From positions 1 to 47,067 of the forward strand of contig JAGBTG010000037.1 of assembly GCA_017631435.1 (NCBI GenBank): 47,067 nt of DNA. The letters run 5' to 3'. The position numbers and the translations under genes are program-made. The notes below the pieces were generated by a model. The model did not search any database, had not been told where the DNA came from, and saw nothing but the letters and a program-made list of their open reading frames with translations. The stretch comes from Bacteroidales bacterium. Its GTDB lineage: Bacteria > Bacteroidota > Bacteroidia > Bacteroidales > UBA932. Within the stretch, counting starts at the first letter, position 1; each line of letters starts with the position of its first letter. Below, piece by piece: positions 27,913-35,584 of the stretch.

Positions 27913-27949
27913 AATGCCCTTTGGGACGTTGTCCTAAAGGGCATTTTCA
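27913..27949. terminator. Bidirectional terminator
   Basis: Near-perfect hairpin AAAATGCCCTTT-GGGAC with GTT loop and its complement, flanked by A and T tracts. It ends the protease/PorV unit on the plus strand and metK (stop at 27979) on the minus strand. Confidence 0.92.
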
Positions 27950-27978
27950 TATTCTGTCGGGAAGAGGAAAGCGGTTTC

Positions 27979-29235
27979 TTACAGACCAAATACCTCTTTA
28001 ACTTTCTCTACTGAATCAAGTTTCTCCCATCCGAAGAACTGGACCTCTTTCTTAACCCACTGGCCGTTCTGTTTTACCTCAACCTCCTTGGTGTAAGGTT
28101 TTCTTCCAAAGTGGCCGTAAGCTGCGGTCTCCTCAAAGATTGGGTTGGTAAGCTGGAACTTCTCAATGATCTTTGCAGGACGAAGGTCAAACATCTCTCC
28201 TATTTTGCGTGCAATCTCACCATCGGTTACACCGTTAAGGTTGCAGGTTCCGCGGGTGTTTACAAAGATACTTACTGGCTGTGCAACACCAATAGCGTAA
28301 GCCAACTGTACCAGAATCTCCTTGGCAACTCCTGCTGCAACAAGGTTCTTTGCAATGTAACGTGCTGCATAAGCTGCTGAGCGGTCTACCTTGCTTGAAT
28401 CCTTACCTGAGAATGCTCCACCACCGTGAGCGCCTCTTCCGCCGTATGTATCTACAATGATTTTACGGCCGGTAAGACCTGTATCACCGTGAGGACCTCC
28501 AATCACAAACTTTCCGGTAGGGTTCACGTGAAGGATGTAATCATCCTTGAACAATGCTGCTGTCTCAGCAGGAAGTTTCTCAAGCATTCTTGGAAGAAGG
28601 ATGTTCTTGATATCGCTCTTGATGCGCTGCTGCATGGCTGAATCCTCATCAAACTCGTCGTGCTGGGTTGAGAGCACAATGGTATGGATTCTTACAGGCT
28701 CATCATTGTCGTTGTACTCAATTGTAAACTGCGATTTTGCATCAGGTCTCAAGTACGGCATTAGAGTTGTATTCTTTCTGATATCTGCCAACTCTGTAAG
28801 AGCAAGATGGGAAAGGTAAATTGCAAGTGGCATATACTCCTCAGTATCAGTACATGCATAACCGAACATCATACCCTGGTCACCAGCGCCCTGCTCGTCC
28901 TTCTCCTCTACCACAACACCACGGTTGATATCTGGAGACTGCTCATGAAGTGCAGAAAGGATACCGCAAGAATTGCCGTCGAACATATACTCTGCCTTGG
29001 TATAGCCAATCTTGTTGATCACACGGCGAGCCACCTGCTGGATATCTACATAAGCATCCTCGCTTCTAACCTCACCTCCAATTACAACAAGACCTGTGCT
29101 CACAAAAGTCTCGCAAGCAACTTTACTGTCTGCGTCCTGACGAAGGAACTCATCAAGGATTGCATCTGAAATCTGGTCTGCCACTTTATCTGGATGACCC
29201 TCTGAAACAGACTCTGAAGTAAACAAATAAGACAT
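27979..29235 (-). CDS. metK: S-adenosylmethionine synthase
   Basis: 418 residues. It makes S-adenosylmethionine from methionine and ATP. Signatures present: [19 protein letters not shown] (ATP/metal binding), [12 protein letters not shown] and [19 protein letters not shown]. The length is typical for Bacteroidota, which are somewhat longer than E. coli MetK. A SAM-II-like riboswitch lies in its 5' leader, so it is probably repressed by its own product. Confidence 0.97.
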   Translation of the reverse strand: MSYLFTSESVSEGHPDKVADQISDAILDEFLRQDADSKVACETFVSTGLVVIGGEVRSEDAYVDIQQVARRVINKIGYTKAEYMFDGNSCGILSALHEQSPDINRGVVVEEKDEQGAGDQGMMFGYACTDTEEYMPLAIYLSHLALTELADIRKNTTLMPYLRPDAKSQFTIEYNDNDEPVRIHTIVLSTQHDEFDEDSAMQQRIKSDIKNILLPRMLEKLPAETAALFKDDYILHVNPTGKFVIGGPHGDTGLTGRKIIVDTYGGRGAHGGGAFSGKDSSKVDRSAAYAARYIAKNLVAAGVAKEILVQLAYAIGVAQPVSIFVNTRGTCNLNGVTDGEIARKIGEMFDLRPAKIIEKFQLTNPIFEETAAYGHFGRKPYTKEVEVKQNGQWVKKEVQFFGWEKLDSVEKVKEVFGL

Positions 29236-29344
29236 AATTCTAAAAACTAAATTAAATTAATACTCCCGATAACTCCCTGTACCACAAGAAGTATACCGAT
29301 TAACAAAATTTAGTGCAAGATTTTGACTTTGTGCTGAAATGATT

Positions 29345-29397
29345 GGAATCGTTTTAGCATTTTTTAATGTGGTTGCAAGCAGTCAAATCCTTCCACT
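29345..29397 (-). ncRNA. SAM-II-type riboswitch in the metK leader
   Basis: On the minus strand, GTGG pairs with CCAC across a loop that contains GATTTGACTGCTTGCAA, followed 3' by ATTAAAAAATGCTAAAA. I recall the SAM-II (metA) consensus as a stem whose loop reads GAUUUAA...UUGCAA, then an A-rich run and GCUAAAA; all these appear in order and spacing. It sits between a promoter (29415-29444) and metK, a SAM-producing enzyme. No U-tract terminator follows; control is probably by access to the start region 110 nt downstream or by an intermediate structure. The match is by eye, not by covariance model. Confidence 0.72.
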
Positions 29398-29414
29398 ATC
29401 GCCCTAAGCGGCTG

Positions 29415-29444
29415 CAAAGGTAATATAAATTGTTAATATCCAAT
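29415..29444 (-). promoter_or_regulatory. Promoter of metK
   Basis: Minus-strand TACCTTTG (29415-29422) with ATTG (29441-29444) 18 nt upstream. Transcription would begin near 29410, so the SAM-II-like element lies at the 5' end of the mRNA and the leader is about 175 nt long. Confidence 0.6.
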
Positions 29445-29489
29445 GCATATTACACAAATTTTGGCTAGATTTGTAGAAAATGCAGGTCT

Positions 29490-30203
29490 ATGAAGATGAA
29501 GTGGTGGAGATTGCTGTTTGACCTTTGCTTCCCCAAGTGTTGCGCGGTTTGTGGTGTTCAGCTGAATTATCACGAGGGGCATCTTTGCCTTGAATGTTAC
29601 GCCGACCTCCCCCTCACCCACTTCTGGAGCGTGGAGGACAACCCCGCCCAAAAGATCTTCTGGGGCCGCTGCCCTGTAGAACGTGTCTACTCCCTTTTCT
29701 ATTACACCAACAACTACCGCAAGCCGGTTCACATGCTCAAATACGATGGCAATGTGCCTGTAGGAATGTACCTCTCCAGGATGCTTGGGGAAAAGATTGC
29801 CTCCTCACCCGATGTGCCGGCTTTTGACTACATAGTCCCCATCCCCCTCCACTGGCGCAAGAAACTCAAAAGGGGATTCAACCAGTCTGAAACAATTGCC
29901 CGCGGTATAGCTACCGGGCTTAAATCCGCCGGTGCCGGCAACCCTCCCGTCCTGGACAATCTGCTCCAAAGGGTCCAGTTTACCAACACCCAAACCGCCA
30001 AAGACCGCCTTGAGCGCTGGCACAACGTTGCCTCCGCCTTCCGCCTCAACACAAAGAACAAGGTCATTCCTCCTCCCGACAGCCACCTTCTGCTTGTGGA
30101 TGATGTCTTGACCACCGGCGCAACGCTGGAGGCCAGTGCGGCAATTCTAGTGGAGGAATTGGGGTGCAGGGTTAGTGTTGCTACGTTGGCGTATGTGGAG
30201 TGA
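29490..30203 (+). CDS. comF: ComF family phosphoribosyltransferase-like protein
   Basis: 237 residues. An N-terminal zinc-binding segment has paired cysteines (LCFPKCCAVCG, then HLCLECYADLP, residues about 11-45). A type I PRTase domain follows with YIVPIPLHWRKKLKRGFNQS and the PRPP loop LLLVDDVLTTGATL. ComF proteins are linked to natural transformation in several bacteria but are widespread also in non-competent ones. A -7 box TAGATTTG (29466-29473) precedes the gene. The 3' end is partially duplicated 1.3 kb downstream. Confidence 0.93.
   Translation: MKMKWWRLLFDLCFPKCCAVCGVQLNYHEGHLCLECYADLPLTHFWSVEDNPAQKIFWGRCPVERVYSLFYYTNNYRKPVHMLKYDGNVPVGMYLSRMLGEKIASSPDVPAFDYIVPIPLHWRKKLKRGFNQSETIARGIATGLKSAGAGNPPVLDNLLQRVQFTNTQTAKDRLERWHNVASAFRLNTKNKVIPPPDSHLLLVDDVLTTGATLEASAAILVEELGCRVSVATLAYVE
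30187..30201 (+). repeat. Left copy of the comF-end direct repeat
   Basis: TGGCGTATGTGGAGT, the last codons of comF, recurs exactly at 31534-31548. The two copies bracket the RelB-like gene, a remnant and one unknown gene. Together they look like attachment-site-like or duplication ends of an inserted segment of about 1.3 kb. Confidence 0.7.
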
Positions 30204-30250
30204 AATAGATGCTTCTTCTTAATAGTTTAAGTATATTTGATGGCATATAT

Positions 30251-30282
30251 ATTGCATTATGACATCACTTTGTATATCTTTG
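30251..30282 (+). promoter_or_regulatory. Promoter of the RelB/DinJ-like gene
   Basis: ATTG (30251-30254), a 20-nt spacer and TATCTTTG (30275-30282), 17 nt before the ATG at 30300. It shows the island gene is expressed from inside the inserted segment. Confidence 0.55.
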
Positions 30283-30299
30283 TAAAAAAGAATAAAATT

Positions 30300-30593
30300 A
30301 TGGGACAAATAGCAACAACCATCAGAATGGATGCAAAATTGAAGGCAGAGTTTGATAAACTGTGCGAAGAATTTGGCATGAGTGCCAATACAGCATTCAA
30401 TATATATGTTAAGACAGTTATACGTCAGAGAAGGATTCCTTTTGCAATAGAGGCTGATCCTATTGATGACGTGATGGAGAGAGGAAGAAGGGCATTCTAT
30501 GAAATGCGCAGAATTGCTGCAGAAAATGGAACTGCAGGCATGAGCCTTGATGAGATTAATGAGGAGATAAGATTGGCCAGAAGGGGAGAGTAA
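30300..30593 (+). CDS. RelB/DinJ family antitoxin, apparently orphan
   Basis: 97 residues from the ATG at 30300, chosen because family members start with a short strand (TTIRMDAKLKAEFDKLCEEF) at the N-terminus; the longer reading frame has no family resemblance. The ribbon-helix-helix part is about residues 4-50 (GMSANTAFNIYVKTVIRQRRIPF is typical of DinJ). Such antitoxins bind their own promoter and neutralise a RelE/YafQ ribosome-dependent mRNA endonuclease. No toxin gene follows; only a short remnant is found. It may be solitary, act against a toxin elsewhere, or have lost its partner. Confidence 0.8.
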   Translation: MGQIATTIRMDAKLKAEFDKLCEEFGMSANTAFNIYVKTVIRQRRIPFAIEADPIDDVMERGRRAFYEMRRIAAENGTAGMSLDEINEEIRLARRGE

Positions 30594-30598
30594 TATAA

Positions 30599-30718
30599 AG
30601 CACTTCCAAAAAGCCGTTTGTGGTTACACCTGCAGAGATGCTTCAGATTATCCAAGAGATGGATTCGCCTAAGCACGGTATGTTTTCTGAGCCTACTGTG
30701 CGCTATGGCAAGAAGTAG
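30599..30718 (+). pseudogene. Short coding remnant after the antitoxin gene
   Basis: An open stretch of 39 codons without a usable start at its beginning reads ...KPFVVTPAEMLQIIQEMD and ends SEPTVRYGKK before TAG. The composition looks like real protein (soluble, balanced, helix-forming), but I cannot name the family. It has the position expected of a toxin gene yet is far too short. A degraded C-terminal piece is the simplest reading; a tiny gene starting at the internal ATG (about 30638) is possible. Confidence 0.3.
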
Positions 30719-30764
30719 GGCACTACTTAATTTGTCTATCAACTTCAATAATATTCAATGAGGT

Positions 30765-31415
30765 TTAATGATTATGGCACCAATCCAAAAAATAGTCATA
30801 AGCATCCTTTTCCCCCTTTGTGGAACTGGATTTGCAAAAACCGCTTGACACCCCTCTACTCCTATAATCCTTTATTCTTTCTTCAACCTGGGTGTACTTG
30901 CCGGCATGCAGATCCATAGTCAATGTATATATGGGACTTATTCGGCCATATTCCCCGCCATTTTCCGGACAGAAATTATCGGGATTGGGATGTTTTGCAA
31001 GAAAAGTCTGTATATCTTTATCTATTCTCTGAAACACGTCGTTAAGGGTACTCTCAATCTCCTCCGGTGAATAGTCAAGAGCATGATTACTGTCAAGAAC
31101 ACTATATTTTGCAATCAACGGAGCGCTAACTGCGAAAACCCCCAACCCACGCAGACTTTTTCGTTCGTTTTTATTGCTTGGCATATCAAAAACATCCCAC
31201 CATAAGTCATCAATAAAGAGAGGTTTGATACTAAGACTTATTTCGCTCAGAACATAACCGACTATGTCAATATCCAGACAAATAAAGTATCCGGATTCAA
31301 TTTTCCATCCAATATAACTGCTCAGCCTCCAGCCATACTGCCGGGCTACACTCTTCAAAATTGTCTTTTCTTTCTTTTCAAGTTCCCTATATAACGGAAG
31401 TTCCAACCTTTTCAT
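30765..31415 (-). CDS. Hypothetical protein, 216 residues
   Basis: Not recognised. No signal peptide or membrane span, so cytoplasmic. Begins MKRLELPLYRELEKKEKTIL, with aromatic-rich strands (WRLSSYIGWKIESGYFICLD), and has acidic helices around DYSPEEIESTLNDVFQRIDK. The size, lone orientation opposite to its neighbours and position between the comF repeats make it accessory cargo. It resembles in general make-up proteins of the DUF4304 or Imm-immunity kind, but that is only an impression. A -7 box TATCTTTG (31437-31444, minus) lies 21 nt upstream. Confidence 0.6.
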   Translation of the reverse strand: MKRLELPLYRELEKKEKTILKSVARQYGWRLSSYIGWKIESGYFICLDIDIVGYVLSEISLSIKPLFIDDLWWDVFDMPSNKNERKSLRGLGVFAVSAPLIAKYSVLDSNHALDYSPEEIESTLNDVFQRIDKDIQTFLAKHPNPDNFCPENGGEYGRISPIYTLTMDLHAGKYTQVEERIKDYRSRGVSSGFCKSSSTKGEKDAYDYFLDWCHNH

Positions 31416-31514
31416 AACTCAATAGTGCATTATTTTCAAAGATAGCAATTATTAACATATGCAGATAGGGCTGTTTATTTGATTTATATACTTATATCAC
31501 TCTAATGTTAGGTT

Positions 31515-31552
31515 CTTACCACCGGAGCCACGCTGGCGTATGTGGAGTAAAA
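31515..31552 (+). repeat. Partial duplicate of the comF 3' end
   Basis: CTTACCACCGG-GCCACGCTGG continues straight into TGGCGTATGTGGAGTAAAA. The first half matches comF 30107-30129 (the TTGATL codons, a few mismatches), the second half matches comF 30187-30205. The 57 nt between are deleted at the repeated (A)CGYTGG. It has no coding role now. It marks where a second comF copy, or the far end of an inserted element, once joined. Confidence 0.7.
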
Positions 31553-31615
31553 GCCTATAAAATTGGTTGAAATTCATTATATTTGCTTTAACAGCAACTG
31601 AAACCACCCATTACT

Positions 31616-32008
31616 ATGAAAAGACTCATCATAGGGATTATCATACTGAGCCTCCTTACTTCCTGCGACTCTTACCATAAGAATTTGAAAGGGACAAACT
31701 TCAACGTGGGATGGATAAATCTGCCGGAACTCACAACCATCAACTACAATGACCCCAACGGTGGATGGCTAGGTGTTACCGAGCAACGCATTACCGATGT
31801 ATACTGGAATGAGGAGTATATCCTGGCGAAAAGATGCGAGAACCGGACTGATTCCATATTAGGATATTATATCATCAAAATCTTGCCGGATACCACACGC
31901 CCTGTTCCATGGAAAAGATACGGTCTGCTAACCTGGGAGCAATACACCTGGAAAAGGGACTCCCTCGGACTTGAGGAGTCCAATATGAGGCACATCAATC
32001 TTTTCTGA
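31616..32008 (+). CDS. Small lipoprotein, DUF3997-like
   Basis: 130 residues. Lipobox LLTSC (C17) after MKRLIIGIIILS. The mature part has WLGVTEQRITDVYWNEEYILAKR followed by YYIIKILPD, a pattern like the DUF3997 lipoproteins (a short beta-sandwich reporting unknown ligands). A TATATTTG box at 31578-31585 precedes it by 30 nt. It ends with TGA at 32006-32008 and is followed by a copy of TCCCGACA and a hairpin. Function unknown. Confidence 0.6.
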   Translation: MKRLIIGIIILSLLTSCDSYHKNLKGTNFNVGWINLPELTTINYNDPNGGWLGVTEQRITDVYWNEEYILAKRCENRTDSILGYYIIKILPDTTRPVPWKRYGLLTWEQYTWKRDSLGLEESNMRHINLF

Positions 32009-32025
32009 TTATTCTTCCCGACAGA

Positions 32026-32063
32026 AACTTTGTGCACATGAGAGTGCTTTCATGCACAAAGTT
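32026..32063. terminator. Hairpin after the lipoprotein gene
   Basis: Stem AACTTTGTGCA / TGCACAAAGTT (11 bp, perfect) with a 16-nt loop. There is no T tract after it, so as a terminator it would be weak; it may instead protect the mRNA end. Confidence 0.5.
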
Positions 32064-32127
32064 GATTCCAACGAAGATGTTTGCGCATAGAAAGGCCGTT
32101 TGGTGCGCAGAGTTTGGCAGGAGATAC

Positions 32128-32163
32128 AATAAGGGCCGCCATCAAACTTTGGCAGCCCTTATT
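32128..32163. terminator. Terminator of the C69 dipeptidase gene
   Basis: Stem AATAAGGGC-GCC with its complement (one bulged position) around ATCAAACTTT, directly downstream of the minus-strand stop at 32165. Both flanks are A/T rich, so it may also back up the hairpin for the lipoprotein gene. Confidence 0.75.
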
Positions 32164-32164
32164 G

Positions 32165-34213
32165 CTAGTCAATTATTGTTATTATCGTATTGAGTTCATC
32201 CGGGTTCTGCACAAGCAGTATGTCCAACTCCGTTGTTTCTGTTACGGTCACTTTCTTTTCGTAGTAGCCAATATACTTGAAACTGAGTACTGAATTCTGG
32301 GGAACGGTAATATTATATTTGCCTGAAGCGTCTGATTTCCCTGAATACAGGATCACCTCCTTCCCTTCTTCAGAAACACCTCTTACAGATACAAAGGCAC
32401 CAATCAGTGGAACTGCTTCAGTTGAATCCCTCACTACTCCTGTTATTGTAACCATCTCAATCTGAGGCTCAGGCTGGGGCTGCTCTTTCTTGAGGGCATT
32501 CTGCTGCATCTCCTCTGTGCTCAACACCCTCAGCCTCTCACCGGCATCTTCTGCCACTTTGCGTTTCCAGTGCTCGCTGTAGCCTGGCTGGATTGGGTTG
32601 GCAGGGATATTTTTGCCGGCGCCGTTGTCCTGGAAGGAGCCGTCGGGATTCTGGCGCTTCACATTGCCGTCTATGTATTTTACAAGGAGGTACTGGTCAA
32701 GTTCAGTCCACTTTTTGAACATCCTGTCTGCAAACTTGTTGCTCCACTCTGTAAGATATTTCTTCACCTCTTTAGGCTTTGTATTGTAGATTCTCAATGC
32801 CTCTGCGTCTACTGTAGGGATGATTTTCATAGCCCCGAGTTCGTGCTCCGCTGCAGCTTTCTGAATCTCGGGAGCAAGGAGGTTGTACCTCAAGTATGCA
32901 AACTGTGCTACCCTGTTGAAGAGCCAGAATGCAGAGGTTGGGGAGTACTGTGTCATATTTCCATTGCCCACTGCAAAGCAGTTTGGAGTCTTGAGGCCAC
33001 TTGAGTAGATTGGGGTAAGGCAAGAGGTTGCCGCATCGTCAACGCCAAACCACAAGATACCGCCAATTTCATCTGGCAGCCAGTTGCGGGCCTGGCCAAG
33101 GAGCCAGAAACCGGTCTGCTGGGTGGCAATGGCACGTTCGTTGGTGTAACGGACGCTGTCTACCTCAAATGATGAAGGTCTCCAGCGGTAAGGGAGTTCA
33201 AATCCACCGGCACCAATGTCTTTTCTCATATCAAGCGGGGTGTTCTCGTAGTGGTCGCGCATTACATCTGCCACCTCCTTTACTGTAAGCTTGTGGGCAG
33301 GTTTTATGTAAAGGGGCATTTTGTTTGCAGGGTTTGCACCGCTTGCAAAGTCAAAGTAGTCCATTGCAGGCCTCTCGCCAATCATTCCTCCACCAAGGAT
33401 GTTGAATGCAGCCCACACTCGTGCCTCACAGGCACGCAAAGCGCTGAAATCTGCAGGGGCATAGGTATCACAGAAACTGAAATCCTCATCAGTTCCCTCA
33501 TACAGGCCGGCCTCACGGGCAAATGAAACAACATCTTTTGAGTAAAGGCAGTTTTCTGTGTCTGAAAAAGGTATCTTGTCTATTCTCGACTGGTTTGCGT
33601 GGGCTGAGATATATCCGTCGGGAATACGGATGGCTACCCATACTGCACCTTTGTTCTCGTTTTCCCCTTTTGCGTTGAGGCGGGTTCCCTTGCCAATCAT
33701 CTCAAGGATCCAAGCCTCGTTCTTGTCGGCAATGGAGAAACTTTCTCCGCTGGAGCAGTAGCCGTATTCCGCCACAAGAGAGGTCATTACCTGTATTGCC
33801 TCACGGGCACTCTTTGCACGCTGGAGGGTGATGTAGATGAGCGAGCCGTAATCAATGATTCCGGTGGTATCTACAAGTTCTTCCCTTCCGCCAAAGGTGG
33901 TTTCGGTTATGATGAGCTGGTGCTCGTTCATATTGCCCATAGTGGAGTATGTTTTTGGCACCTGTGCTATCTCACCCAAGAAATGTCCGCCGTCCCACTC
34001 AAAAACCTTGAGCTTGCTCCCTTTTGGGAATACTCCGGCAGGGGTGAAATAAAGTTCTCCGTAAAGGACATGTGAATCTGCAGAGTAGGTTACCATCACC
34101 GAGCCGTCTTTAGTGGCCCCTTTTGTTATGATAAGGTTGCTGCATGCGTCCGATTCAACAACTGCTGCCAACATCATTACTATTGCGGCAAATGTTCCAA
34201 TCAATCTTTTCAT
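32165..34213 (-). CDS. Secreted C69 dipeptidase with SusC-like C-terminal domain
   Basis: 682 residues. After the signal peptide the mature chain starts at Cys24 (ACSNLIITKGATKDGSV), the N-terminal nucleophile of Ntn-hydrolase dipeptidases of family C69/U34; the body includes NMNEHQLIITETTFGGREE and EAWILEMIGKGTR. Residues 587-682 form an extra domain: TGVVRDSTEAVPLIGAFVSV, SDASGKYNITV and LSFKYIGYYEKKVTV. This is the carboxypeptidase-regulatory-like fold found at the N-terminus of SusC receptors, even to a LLVQNPDELNTI end that mimics the SusC hinge. A -7 box TATATTTG (34256-34263, minus) precedes it. Confidence 0.88.
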   Translation of the reverse strand: MKRLIGTFAAIVMMLAAVVESDACSNLIITKGATKDGSVMVTYSADSHVLYGELYFTPAGVFPKGSKLKVFEWDGGHFLGEIAQVPKTYSTMGNMNEHQLIITETTFGGREELVDTTGIIDYGSLIYITLQRAKSAREAIQVMTSLVAEYGYCSSGESFSIADKNEAWILEMIGKGTRLNAKGENENKGAVWVAIRIPDGYISAHANQSRIDKIPFSDTENCLYSKDVVSFAREAGLYEGTDEDFSFCDTYAPADFSALRACEARVWAAFNILGGGMIGERPAMDYFDFASGANPANKMPLYIKPAHKLTVKEVADVMRDHYENTPLDMRKDIGAGGFELPYRWRPSSFEVDSVRYTNERAIATQQTGFWLLGQARNWLPDEIGGILWFGVDDAATSCLTPIYSSGLKTPNCFAVGNGNMTQYSPTSAFWLFNRVAQFAYLRYNLLAPEIQKAAAEHELGAMKIIPTVDAEALRIYNTKPKEVKKYLTEWSNKFADRMFKKWTELDQYLLVKYIDGNVKRQNPDGSFQDNGAGKNIPANPIQPGYSEHWKRKVAEDAGERLRVLSTEEMQQNALKKEQPQPEPQIEMVTITGVVRDSTEAVPLIGAFVSVRGVSEEGKEVILYSGKSDASGKYNITVPQNSVLSFKYIGYYEKKVTVTETTELDILLVQNPDELNTIITIID

Positions 34214-34271
34214 ATTCTATATTTTATCCGTTTTTACTATCTTAGCGCCGAATTACAAATATAAGAATTTT

Positions 34272-34694
34272 ATGAGATACACTATCTTATGTTTCCTTAC
34301 TGCAGCGGCACTGCTGTGTTGCAATTTGGCAAATGCACAGGATCCCCAGCAGAAGTCTCCGGAGGAGATGGCCATTGAGCAGGCCAATAAACTGGAGAAA
34401 GAGCTCAACCTCAACAGCACCCAGCTGTTCTATCTTGATTCAATCCTTAGGCAGAACTATACCGGACTCTATGAGGACATTGAAAATGCCAGAGCAAGGG
34501 GCAGCCAGGACCAGCAGACCTACAAAACCCTGAGCGAGAAGTGGATGCAGAAAACATTCAATGCCCTTAAAGGGGTTCTCGACGAGCAGCAGTATATCCG
34601 CTACCTGAAGATGATGGGCAAAGGAAAAGAGTACAAGAAAGGGAAAGACGGCCTGTACTACCTTAAGGAAGACCTTAAAAAGAAAAAGAAGTAA
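34272..34694 (+). CDS. Small secreted protein, DUF4890/Spy-like
   Basis: 140 residues. The start at 34272 (MRYTILCFLTAAALLCC) gives a good signal peptide; a longer upstream frame is not credible. The mature protein is helical and charged: EEMAIEQANKLEKELNLNST, then LDEQQYIRYLKMMGKGKEYK, ending in a lysine-rich tail. The pattern (helices with LxxEQ...YLxxM) resembles periplasmic Spy/CpxP or DUF4890 helical proteins, which bind or sense misfolded proteins or metals. Low sequence complexity limits the call. Confidence 0.6.
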   Translation: MRYTILCFLTAAALLCCNLANAQDPQQKSPEEMAIEQANKLEKELNLNSTQLFYLDSILRQNYTGLYEDIENARARGSQDQQTYKTLSEKWMQKTFNALKGVLDEQQYIRYLKMMGKGKEYKKGKDGLYYLKEDLKKKKK

Positions 34695-34710
34695 GGGATT
34701 GCCTTACTTC

Positions 34711-35544
34711 TTAAAGATCAATTTTATAGTATTGCGGTTTCCGCTCCTTGAAGTATACAAGGTAACGGAAGCCGCATTCTTTTGCCACGGCGGCATATTT
34801 TGCAAATTCGTCACCTATGCGGTCGGGGTTATGGGCATCCGAACCAAGGCTCAGCGCATCACCTCCAAACTCCCTGAAACGTTTCAGCACAGCAGTATCC
34901 AGCACCGGCACATACCCCTTGTGGTTCTTGTAGGTCTTGGTGTTTATCTCCATTGTCTTGCCCTCATGAGCCAGAAACTGGAGGATAGGCTCCAGCCAGT
35001 CGCCAAACTCTGCCATGGTAATATCCCTGCAACCCGGCCCGTAAGGGGAGTATCGGGCCACGTAATCATAGTGTCCCAAAATATCAAAATCCCTGTATTC
35101 CAGCGCCGTGCTGTACATCACCTCCAGAGTATTGCTGAACGCTTTCCTATAATCCTTATCTGTATAATAGGTACCCATATACGGGTCTGCTCCGTCTACA
35201 AAATGAATTGATGCAATTACAGTATCAAAACTGTATTGCGAGGTAAATGTCTTTATCTTCTCCATACTGGCAGGCTGCAGCCCCACCTCAATTCCCTTCA
35301 TCACCTGAAAGCCGCTCTGCTGTATCTGCGGAGCCAGTTCAAGGGTAACCCTGTCTATCTCTGCCTGCTGCTTTGCAGGATCAAAGAAAAACTCCTGATC
35401 CCGCGAGGGAGCATCAATATCATAATGGTCTGTAATGGCTATTCCCCTCATCCCCTTTGCAATTGCGCTGGCAATGAGGCTCTGCACAGATGCAGAGCTG
35501 TCGGGAGAAAAAGTGCTGTGATTATGGTTGTCGAAAAATTTCAT
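34711..35544 (-). CDS. PHP-domain phosphatase (histidinol phosphatase HisK-like)
   Basis: 277 residues from the ATG at 35544, where the family N-terminus MKFFDNHNHSTFS begins; the longer frame adds 27 unrelated residues. PHP metal motifs: H-x-H (HNHS), ITDHYD, IASIHFVDG, HYDYVARY and SLGSDAHNPDRIG. These fit HisK-type histidinol-phosphate phosphatase for histidine synthesis. No other his gene is adjacent, so a different phosphoester substrate is possible. A -7 box TATATTTG (35549-35556, minus) is only 4 nt from the ATG, suggesting a leaderless mRNA. Confidence 0.82.
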   Translation of the reverse strand: MKFFDNHNHSTFSPDSSASVQSLIASAIAKGMRGIAITDHYDIDAPSRDQEFFFDPAKQQAEIDRVTLELAPQIQQSGFQVMKGIEVGLQPASMEKIKTFTSQYSFDTVIASIHFVDGADPYMGTYYTDKDYRKAFSNTLEVMYSTALEYRDFDILGHYDYVARYSPYGPGCRDITMAEFGDWLEPILQFLAHEGKTMEINTKTYKNHKGYVPVLDTAVLKRFREFGGDALSLGSDAHNPDRIGDEFAKYAAVAKECGFRYLVYFKERKPQYYKIDL

Positions 35545-35584
35545 GGCGCAAATATAGAAAATTTGTAATTTTGTAAGGAAGCAT

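Noticed and set aside
32041-32160. Short plus-strand frame after the DUF3997-like gene
   Set aside because: It lies across a hairpin and a terminator, and its product looks random.
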